Shown one piece after another: positions 21,133 to 26,703 of a stretch of DNA of 26,703 bases. The position numbers and the translations under genes were made by a program. Position 1 is the stretch's first letter. Each line of letters starts with the position of its first letter. The notes under the pieces are model-generated. The model was not told the DNA's origin, searched no databases, and was given only the letters and a program-made list of their open reading frames with translations. The DNA lies in IMG/VR virus record IMGVR_UViG_3300025873_001679, positions 1 to 26,703 of that record; one strand, 5' to 3'. The stretch comes from a virus.

Positions 21133-21729
21133 TTACCTCCACGACTTCGTCTCCATGATCTCGACGCCGACGATTTCCTTTACGTCGGCAATCGTCCGCT
21201 TGGTTATCCCAACGATCGGCCGCGCCGAGACTTCGCCCTCGAGCTGTTCGCCGGTCCAGTCCGGGGATAGGAGCCACTCGAGATCGTCCCGCCAGGCGCT
21301 CCCCTTTTTCTCCAGCCACCGCTGGAGGAGCTCTTGCACCGACTCGGTGATCGGTAGCGACTTGATCGGGCCCCCCTTGTGGAGCACGCCCGCATAGGGG
21401 AGCTTGGTCCCGACGGCGATAACTCGCCGGCTAACGACACGCATGGCGATCGACTTTTTAAGCGCCCCCGTATCCATGAGCGCCGGCGTGGACTCGAAAC
21501 GGCGTTTCGGTGGGGCCGCCTTGCCCATATGGAAATCGGCAATTATGCCGTACACGTTGGGGACGCCGCGCTCGTCCCATTTGTCCTTCCCGAGCTGCTG
21601 CGTTTTGAAAGCCTCCTGGGATTCGCTCACGATGAGCGCGCCGATCTGCTTTAGCGCCCGCCGGGGGTCGTCAACCGCGACCGACCACCGCTTGAACTTA
21701 GCGCCGGGTTTGAACGTGGCGCGAGCCAT
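21133..21729 (-). CDS. Mu gpG-like virion morphogenesis / tail completion protein
   Basis: A 198-residue protein from ATG 21729. The central part, RFESTPALMDTGALKKSIAM followed by RVVSRRVIAVGTKLPYAGVL and HKGG, is the signature of phage virion morphogenesis proteins of the Mu gpG/HK97 gp10 kind: 'L.tG.L..S', a strand with VGT, then YA..H..G. The N-terminal helix (DPRRALKQIGALIVSESQEA) is also usual. It probably joins head and tail or completes the tail end. The C-terminal 70 residues beyond the core are extra and unassigned. It sits 3 bases after the preceding gene. Confidence 0.8.
   Translation of the reverse strand: MARATFKPGAKFKRWSVAVDDPRRALKQIGALIVSESQEAFKTQQLGKDKWDERGVPNVYGIIADFHMGKAAPPKRRFESTPALMDTGALKKSIAMRVVSRRVIAVGTKLPYAGVLHKGGPIKSLPITESVQELLQRWLEKKGSAWRDDLEWLLSPDWTGEQLEGEVSARPIVGITKRTIADVKEIVGVEIMETKSWR
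21134..21139 (-). promoter_or_regulatory. Perfect ribosome binding site of the tail-tube candidate
   Basis: On the minus strand GGAGGT lies 5 bases before ATG 21129, inside the 3' end of the gpG-like gene. Its strength points to high-copy synthesis of the downstream protein. Confidence 0.8.
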
Positions 21730-21732
21730 GGC

Positions 21733-22209
21733 CTAACCCTCCTGGGCGGTTCGCCTGCTCGGGAGATAGCTTACAGGTAGAGACTCCGTGTCGGACCATC
21801 CCCGCACCCGCTGGCCGTTAGACGTTAGTTCCGATTTTTGCTGTACGCCGCTGTTGCTGTTTGGCCCTCGACGTCCTCGCGGCCCGGTTTCTCGGACGCG
21901 GGCGACCAGGCCGGCCGCGCCGAACACCTCGTCCCATTCCACCTTGGCTATCGCCGAGCTCGAGCCGCCGCGCTCCCAGAGCATCGCGATCGTACCCCGC
22001 TTGGCGACCTCCAGGTGTAGGGCGTCCGTTGCGTCGAATGCGATCTGCGCGTACGCGGGCCACAAGTCGATAACGGCCTGGGCCGCGTCCTGGCCGGTGG
22101 CCGTCGTAATCGACGTCGCGCTGCGGTCGCGGATGTTGGTAAGCGTTATCAGGCCGTCGCCGTCGTAGCTCGCCACCACCGCTGTCCAGATCGTTGCTTT
22201 ATCCGTCAT
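21733..22209 (-). CDS. Head-tail connector-region protein, unknown family
   Basis: A 158-residue protein from ATG 22209. The first 100 residues are mixed alpha/beta (TIWTAVVASYDGDGLITLTN, TGQDAAQAVIDLWPAYAQIA, LHLEVAKRGTIAMLWERGG, KVEWDEVFGAAGLVARVRET). The C-terminal 50 are basic and polar, probably flexible (GPRGRRGPNSNSG). Position between a head-side protein and the gpG-like gene points to a head completion or connector role. No diagnostic motif is seen. Confidence 0.65.
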   Translation of the reverse strand: MTDKATIWTAVVASYDGDGLITLTNIRDRSATSITTATGQDAAQAVIDLWPAYAQIAFDATDALHLEVAKRGTIAMLWERGGSSSAIAKVEWDEVFGAAGLVARVRETGPRGRRGPNSNSGVQQKSELTSNGQRVRGWSDTESLPVSYLPSRRTAQEG

Positions 22210-22212
22210 GGG

Positions 22213-23541
22213 TTAGACCGGGTTCCCGATGTCTGGGCTAGAGGTTACAGGCTTTAGGTAGCCGAGGCCCGCTTTCCAGAGCCAGTACTGCACGATCCCC
22301 TTAGCGATATCGGACTGGGTTGTAGCGACCGTAAATTTGTCGTCCACGAGCCACGATACCGGAGCGTTGTCCTCGTGCCTGAGAAAGTAATACGTGCCGT
22401 CGATCAGATCCCACGGCGCGAGGATTGCGTCGTCCACGATTAGGTAACCGCTGCCCGCATCGTACCATTCGATATCGACGTCGAGAGCGTCCTGGTTGAA
22501 CTCTTTAGGCCAACAAGTCTTGTCGAATGGGATAACTACCTCGGTCCATTCCGTGGCGTGCAACGAACTCACGGCCACCGTACGCACAGTCGACCCTAGA
22601 TGTATCTTGAGCGACCCGCCGACCGCGGTGCCAGCGCCCCGTTTCGCCATGACCCGGAAGAAGTAAGGCGTATTATGGTCGATGCGTGAGATTCGCATAT
22701 TGTCAAGCGTCTGTTTGACTCGGCCGGTGGCGGTGAACTTCATGCTCGCGTCGGTGCTGGCGTTCGGGTGCGAAATATAGATTTCGGCCGCCGTTGTCGA
22801 TTGCGAGGGCACCGTCCCCGACACGAGGTCCCACCCCAGGAACTTCGGCGTAGCCGTTGCGCTGTAGGTCGAGAACGAGCTATTCCGTAGCAAGCTCCCG
22901 CCCTCGGCGGATCCGGCGTGGTGGTTGCGTATGAAGGCGCGGCCTGCTTCACCGCTTCCGTACCGCGGCGACGAGCCGCTCGTCTTGTTTAGTAGCGCGT
23001 CCTGCGATGACGCGATACCGATACACTCGAAGGACTCGGCGAATTCGTTTGTGCCTGTATTTTGGTCAGAACGGCACCTGAGATACTTCGTCTCGACCGT
23101 TGTGGCCTCCAGGTCGTAATCCATATCGTCCTTGGTCAGACGACTAAGGAGGCCGTTCCCGACGTTCGACCCGCCAGCCGATGCCGCCGCGTACGTCAAG
23201 GCCCGCGACTCGACGGTTACCGGCACCTCGTACAGGGCGCGCATAATGTCGTTTACGTTGCTGTAGCCCGCGCCCTCGGTTAGTAGCTTGGCGTAGTCAA
23301 ACAGGCAAGGGGTGAGAAACTCCAGAACCCGCGCACCTGTTACCAGGTTTGAAAGGTCGGCCCGGTAGCTCGCTAACGAAGCCGTAACCGAGGAAGGTAT
23401 GTATTCGCCTTCCAGCTCTGCTACGAGGTCGTCGTACTCGGCGCTATCGGTCCAGAGACCGTCGGCTGCGATCCTCGTGGTCTCGATCAGGTCGAGGATT
23501 TTCGTAATTTGGGTTCGTACTTCTGCGACTGTTAGGGCCAT
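22213..23541 (-). CDS. Virion protein with carbohydrate-binding-like (CBM) domain
   Basis: A 442-residue protein from ATG 23541. The first 200 residues are helical (VAEVRTQITKILDLIETTRI, then LASYRADLSNLVTGARVLEF) and look like a structural base. Residues about 215-375 form a beta-sandwich resembling the CBM4/9 galactose-binding-like fold: LLRNSSFSTY at the start, GWDLVSGTV, MKFTATGRVKQTLDN, NTPYFFRVMAKRG, ATEWTEVVIPF and YLIVDDAIL at the end. This order (NgsF, gW, Ytf..wvK, tWt.v..pf, yvDd) is typical of the fold. Such domains bind polysaccharides. Lying among head and connector genes, it may decorate the head or neck and tether the phage to glycans. Binding is inferred. Confidence 0.72.
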   Translation of the reverse strand: MALTVAEVRTQITKILDLIETTRIAADGLWTDSAEYDDLVAELEGEYIPSSVTASLASYRADLSNLVTGARVLEFLTPCLFDYAKLLTEGAGYSNVNDIMRALYEVPVTVESRALTYAAASAGGSNVGNGLLSRLTKDDMDYDLEATTVETKYLRCRSDQNTGTNEFAESFECIGIASSQDALLNKTSGSSPRYGSGEAGRAFIRNHHAGSAEGGSLLRNSSFSTYSATATPKFLGWDLVSGTVPSQSTTAAEIYISHPNASTDASMKFTATGRVKQTLDNMRISRIDHNTPYFFRVMAKRGAGTAVGGSLKIHLGSTVRTVAVSSLHATEWTEVVIPFDKTCWPKEFNQDALDVDIEWYDAGSGYLIVDDAILAPWDLIDGTYYFLRHEDNAPVSWLVDDKFTVATTQSDIAKGIVQYWLWKAGLGYLKPVTSSPDIGNPV

Positions 23542-23563
23542 GGTCTGCTCTTTTGGTTGGGTC

Positions 23564-24166
23564 CTATGTCAAGATATCCGGCTCGCCGGCCTCGTGCCAT
23601 ACCAGCCCGGTCTTGTCCAGGGTCGCGGGATACACCTCGCCGCGTCTGGGTTCGTTCTGGTCGGCGCAGGGCGTCAGGAACATATAGCGCGCGGCCGGTT
23701 CGTCGTTCGGTTGGTGGACGTATCGCCGTATCGCGATCCCGCGGGCGTTCGCGTCCTTTACCGCGTCCTCGGTCGGTATCGTAATGACGAAGCCCTTGCG
23801 CGTACGCATATGCGCGTCGCCGATGTTCTTCCCCGTGCCTGGCTCCTCGTGGGTGCCTGCGTCCTCGGTAAAGCGGATCACCAGGCGCGGCAGAATCTCG
23901 CGCAGGGCGGCCAGTTTGTCCGCGGTCATATCCCGAACAAGGCCGCCGATAACGGGCACGCGCTGCTTCTCGTTCTTGAACCCTGGCCGGGGGATCAGTA
24001 GCTCGTTGATTTTCGGGAAGTTCAAGCCCCCACAATTGATCTGGGGGACGGGGCACTGGGGGGTAACGCCTACCCAGTAGGCGACCTGGCGCTCGTGCGT
24101 GACGCCGTGCGCGTCAAGATCGGCGACGAGCTCGTCGCCTGCGGCTTTCAATTCATGCTTACTCAT
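23564..24166 (-). CDS. Structural-region protein of unknown function
   Basis: A 200-residue protein from ATG 24166, following the major capsid gene after the hairpin at 24210-24244. It reads as a mixed alpha/beta protein: KAAGDELVADLDAHGVTHER, VPVIGGLVRDMTADKLAAL, REILPRLVIRF, GFVITIPTEDAVKDANARGI, then AARYMFLTPC. Three Cys residues lie near 38, 45 and 167. The KGFVITIPTED stretch reads like a globular core. No family is recognised. Its place directly after the capsid gene suggests a head or connector component. Confidence 0.65.
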   Translation of the reverse strand: MSKHELKAAGDELVADLDAHGVTHERQVAYWVGVTPQCPVPQINCGGLNFPKINELLIPRPGFKNEKQRVPVIGGLVRDMTADKLAALREILPRLVIRFTEDAGTHEEPGTGKNIGDAHMRTRKGFVITIPTEDAVKDANARGIAIRRYVHQPNDEPAARYMFLTPCADQNEPRRGEVYPATLDKTGLVWHEAGEPDILT

Positions 24167-24209
24167 TCCGGGGTTTCTCCGTGTCTAAGAGTGTCTAGGG
24201 GTTTATGTC

Positions 24210-24244
24210 AGCGGGCCGCCGTCCTAGAAGAACGGCGGCCCGCT
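24210..24244 (-). terminator. Strong 13-bp hairpin after the major capsid gene
   Basis: Bases 24210-24222 and 24232-24244 are perfect inverted repeats (GC-rich, 13 bp) with a 9-base loop, 18 bases after the stop of the leftward capsid gene. In the leftward direction GACATAAACC follows and no T-run is seen. It is therefore either a factor-dependent or partial terminator, or an mRNA 3' end stabiliser that raises capsid expression over downstream genes. Confidence 0.6.
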
Positions 24245-24262
24245 GGCGCAATGTCGGGCCTT

Positions 24263-25249
24263 CTAGTTCGTAATCTGGATGGCCCCGAACGGGAGCGCGA
24301 TCCCGCTACCGGCGCGGGTCTCCCACTGGATGTATTCCTCGCCAGTGCTGCGCGTCAGGTCGGAGTTGTTATCCCCTTCGAGGCTGGAGAATTCTTGTAC
24401 GCCTTCGCGATCGAGGAAGAAGGTCGGCTTCTTGGGCGCGCCCTTCAGGAAGATATACCAGTCGTCGACGTCGGTTAGGCGGTTGGTCCCCCAGAGCTCG
24501 ACGGTGCGGTTAGCTTCCTGCACCACGTTCGACGGGGTCGACCCGCTGGTGCCGACTTGGCGCGTCTGCTCGAAAGCCTCCTCCATTTTCTGCGTGATCT
24601 CCACCGGGTGGATAATCAGGAACCCCTGCTCGAGCACGTCGTCGCCGAGTAGCGGCTGCCCCTTGCCGTCTTGGAAGGACTTCCAACGCACGATCGACTC
24701 GTAGAAATTCGTCTGAATCTGCGCCGTCGTGGTGACGCCGTCGCCCGCGACGATGTTGCCGCCGCTCTCGCCGAAGCGGGCACCGCCGGCCCCGTCCGTC
24801 GCGTTGAACATCGCAACGCCGTCGGGTGCCAGCGGGACGGCCGGCATAGTCGACGCGCTGCCGGTCAGCAGGTCGAACAGCATACGTTCTGGAAGTAACG
24901 CGGCGCTGCTGGCGCATTGTCTAACCATGGTCATTAGCGAATCGGTCTGGTCGTCTTTGCGGTCGTGCTTAGACCAGGGCACCCGACGCGCCCACTCGTA
25001 GATCGGCACGTTAAACTGGACCGAGCTCATAGCATCGGTGGGAATCGTCTCCCCCCTCTCCCAGTAAGAAATATGTGGGGAGCTCTCGAAGTACGCGAAA
25101 TCGTGGTTTCGGTTCGTCGCGCCGATGCTTAGGTCCATGATCTGACCGAGGCGGCTGTCCGCCTGGCGGTTGCGAATCGCCTCGTAGGTATCTGCGAACT
25201 CCGTGCGGAGCCCGTTTACCAGGACGTTGTTAGAAATTACAGTTGCCAT
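24263..25249 (-). CDS. Major capsid protein (Mu gpT-like)
   Basis: A 328-residue protein from ATG 25249 behind AGGAG 5 bases upstream. It shows the Mu gpT-like major head protein pattern: SNNVLVNGLRTEFADTYEAI at the start, SIGATNRNHDFAYFESSPHI, VPIYEWARRVPWSKHDRKDD, a Gly/Ala-rich loop (ATDGAGGARFGESGGNIVAG), TNFYESIVRWKSFQDGKGQP, QGFLIIHPVEITQKMEEAF, WGTNRLTDVDDWYIFLKG and RAGSGIALPFGAIQITN at the end. Length is close to Mu gpT (about 305). It forms the HK97-fold shell. The gene lies between the decoration protein and the 200-residue gene, and is followed by a strong hairpin. The clearest structural call in the window. Confidence 0.88.
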   Translation of the reverse strand: MATVISNNVLVNGLRTEFADTYEAIRNRQADSRLGQIMDLSIGATNRNHDFAYFESSPHISYWERGETIPTDAMSSVQFNVPIYEWARRVPWSKHDRKDDQTDSLMTMVRQCASSAALLPERMLFDLLTGSASTMPAVPLAPDGVAMFNATDGAGGARFGESGGNIVAGDGVTTTAQIQTNFYESIVRWKSFQDGKGQPLLGDDVLEQGFLIIHPVEITQKMEEAFEQTRQVGTSGSTPSNVVQEANRTVELWGTNRLTDVDDWYIFLKGAPKKPTFFLDREGVQEFSSLEGDNNSDLTRSTGEEYIQWETRAGSGIALPFGAIQITN

Positions 25250-25257
25250 TGGTTCTC

Positions 25258-25746
25258 CTAGCTATCCCACTTAGTGCCGTCAGCGGCGTCGCCGATAGAC
25301 CACTCGGCCATCGAAAAGAGTTGCACGTCCATGTCGCTGGCGGTACGGAATCGCAGGACGAATCCGATAGGCGGGTTGGTGGTATCGACAACCGTTAGGT
25401 TCGCCGCGTCTGAGTCAGCGCAAAAGACCGGGTCGCCAACGCCTCCGGCATCCCCGCTAGCGACGGCCACGTGCATAAGCACGACGCCGCTCGTGTCGAC
25501 GTAAGCGTGCGGGTCGGGGCTGTCGTCGGTCTCGCCCGTTAGAACCCCGTCGCCTGCGCGATCGACGCCGCCGATGACGATGCCGGCAAAAGTCCCTGCC
25601 CCGGACCAGTGGTCGAGCGACCCGGCGGCGGGATCAATCTGGACAAGCGTACCGGGCGCAACGGTCACGCCGTCCTTGATTGGAAAAGAGTCCCGGCCTG
25701 CGCTCGGGCGCGTCTCGTAGATTTTGGTCTTTGTTCTGTCGCCCAT
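25258..25746 (-). CDS. Head decoration-type protein
   Basis: A 162-residue protein from ATG 25746. After a short N-terminal arm it has the beta-barrel pattern of capsid decoration proteins such as DUF2190/lambda D-like: FPIKDGVTVAPGTLVQIDPA, FAGIVIGGVDRAGDGVLTG, HAYVDTSGVVLMHVAVASGD and GDPVFCADSDAANLTVVDTT, then IGFVLRFRTASDMDVQLFSM. 'Pgt.v..d' followed by 'GdpVy..d......t' is typical of these proteins. It lies directly before the major capsid gene with 8 bases between. It probably binds the capsid surface and stabilises it. Confidence 0.78.
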   Translation of the reverse strand: MGDRTKTKIYETRPSAGRDSFPIKDGVTVAPGTLVQIDPAAGSLDHWSGAGTFAGIVIGGVDRAGDGVLTGETDDSPDPHAYVDTSGVVLMHVAVASGDAGGVGDPVFCADSDAANLTVVDTTNPPIGFVLRFRTASDMDVQLFSMAEWSIGDAADGTKWDS

Positions 25747-25749
25747 TGT

Positions 25750-26523
25750 TTAGCTCTCCGCTCCTGAATCCTTCGCCATGTTAAGGGCGACGTATCGTTC
25801 CTCGGACGTCCGCAAACCAGACCCGCGCAGGGTCTCCCATTCGCGGGAATACCGGGTGGCCTGGTCGACGGCTCCGGTGCCCTTGTCCTGGTATTGCATA
25901 GCGACAGCGGGCACCTTGCCGAGCTGCGCGTTGAATGTCTCGCCCCGGCCGTCCTCGTCGTCAGGCCAGACGCCAGCGGTCTTTGCCATGCTGTCGACGT
26001 AGTCCTTGAAGGCTTCGCCGCCGTGGCTTTTGTGAAACGCGACCATGCGCGTCTCGAGGTCCGCGCCGAGCGGGCGACCTTCGAGCCGCTTCATGGCTGC
26101 CGCTACGTCGCTCGTGCGCTGGTCGGATGCGTCGCGCGCATCGAGCCGCGCCTTGAGCGCCTCGTTCTCCCCGGCAATCGAGGCGAACTTGGCGGATAGG
26201 CTATTGCCGCGGCGCATCGCTTCGACGCCCGGCGTAACCGCGGGAGCTGGTTCCTCCTCCTCGGGTGCCGACTCGGCCGTCTGCGATTGGATGGCCGTAA
26301 GGATCGCGTCCATATCGGCGACGCTAATCTCGCCCGACTCGATCGCCTTTACCACGCCGGCCACGTCGAGGACTTCCTGCATTTCCTCGCCGTTGTCGTC
26401 GTCGTCCTTGGCCTTGTATTCCTTGTCCTTCGGGTCGTCGCCGTTCTCCGCGAACTGCGCCGTACGCGTCGCGTCGGCTGTTTCGGTTGCGATCAGTTCG
26501 TCGGTCGTCTTGTCTTCTGCCAT
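25750..26523 (-). CDS. Capsid scaffolding-type protein
   Basis: A 257-residue protein from ATG 26523, which has GAGGGA 3 bases upstream. It is strongly acidic and helical: a charged N-terminus (DDPKDKEYKAKDDDDNGEEM), ISVADMDAILTAIQSQTAES, EEEEPAPAVTP, then a coiled-coil-like GNSLSAKFASIAGENEALKA and RLDARDASDQRTSDVAAAMK. The C-terminal region, GRGETFNAQLGKVPAVAMQY with YSREWETLRGSGLRTSEER, contains a capsid-facing helix. Charge, coiled coil and position before decoration and capsid genes fit a scaffold. The same frame stays open to the window edge (at least from 26697), so this start may be internal to a longer gene, as in protease-scaffold fusions. Confidence 0.7.
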   Translation of the reverse strand: MAEDKTTDELIATETADATRTAQFAENGDDPKDKEYKAKDDDDNGEEMQEVLDVAGVVKAIESGEISVADMDAILTAIQSQTAESAPEEEEPAPAVTPGVEAMRRGNSLSAKFASIAGENEALKARLDARDASDQRTSDVAAAMKRLEGRPLGADLETRMVAFHKSHGGEAFKDYVDSMAKTAGVWPDDEDGRGETFNAQLGKVPAVAMQYQDKGTGAVDQATRYSREWETLRGSGLRTSEERYVALNMAKDSGAES

Positions 26524-26703
26524 GGTTCCCTCGCGGAAAAGTAAATGGGCGGCTGCGCCTTTCCTGAAACACGCTAACACAGGTTCGTCGTTTGTGCGCG
26601 CGTCCATCGACCAGGGGCGGCGGAATGTCGCATCTGCGACAGCCCCGCCGAGCTTGGTGGTCGCTGCGCGTTCGTCCACCTCGGAGACCATAAGCATAGG
26701 GAG
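26524..26703 (-). other. Right-edge stretch upstream of the scaffold start, coding status unclear
   Basis: This 180-base stretch is open in the scaffold frame (in-frame ATG at 26697) with moderate third-position GC (about 41 of 60 by hand). Another leftward frame ends at a TAG near 26570 and could be the C-terminus of a neighbouring gene. I cannot decide between the tail of an upstream gene, an N-terminal extension of the scaffold, or a leader. Confidence 0.4.

Noticed and set aside
1-26703. tRNA genes, integrase and attachment sites
   Set aside because: I looked for cloverleaf-like GGTTC-containing segments and for recombinase-type genes and saw none that hold up; nearly all sequence is accounted for by protein genes.

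Overview
The window looks like a large part of a tailed double-stranded DNA phage (or prophage) genome from a high-GC bacterial host. Nearly every base is coding, genes overlap by ATGA, GTGA or TAATG junctions, and recognisable replication and virion genes sit in two opposing blocks. I see no integrase, attachment site, tRNA, insertion sequence or CRISPR array. The host cannot be named from sequence alone. One lipobox protein and many good Shine-Dalgarno sites only say 'bacterium'. There is no gene-free stretch longer than 300 bases.

Left block (1-8216), replication and DNA modification. A primase-polymerase gene runs leftward off the edge (1-567). It is divergent from a rightward operon: SNF2-type helicase, a Lys/Pro-rich small protein, a DUF2800 RecB/Cas4-like nuclease, a DUF2815 single-strand-binding-type protein, a small unknown, a cytosine-C5 methyltransferase, a zinc-ribbon protein and a family A DNA polymerase. 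The methyltransferase is the highlight. The same 1.1 kb is open in a second frame (4808-5905) that carries an independent recognisable pattern: repeated L/W-PTP motifs ending in an LNPxWVEWLMGxPxGWT block. The two frames start 4 bases apart. Third-position GC switches from one frame to the other along the gene, and the second frame ends in a TAATG junction with the next gene.

Middle (8223-9966), a small accessory module. Three leftward genes (one unknown, one tiny, one MazG-like with a 10-residue tandem repeat) diverge from a rightward set (a tiny membrane ORF, an HTH protein and a DUF4406 protein).

Right block (9963-26703), all leftward, the virion genes. Read in transcription order from the right, they are: scaffold-like protein, head decoration protein, Mu gpT-like major capsid protein followed by a strong hairpin, a 200-aa protein, a protein with a carbohydrate-binding-like domain, a connector-type protein, a Mu gpG-like morphogenesis protein, a tail-tube candidate with a perfect ribosome binding site, a chaperone candidate, a tail-terminator-like protein, two small related Ala/Gly-rich proteins where a long tape measure would be expected, two large tail/baseplate proteins, an 1104-aa fibre-like protein with Gly-rich and collagen-like Pro-Gly segments, and a possible lysis pair (XhlA-like coiled coil plus membrane protein, and a lipoprotein). 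Terminase, portal and endolysin genes are not visible and would lie outside the window.
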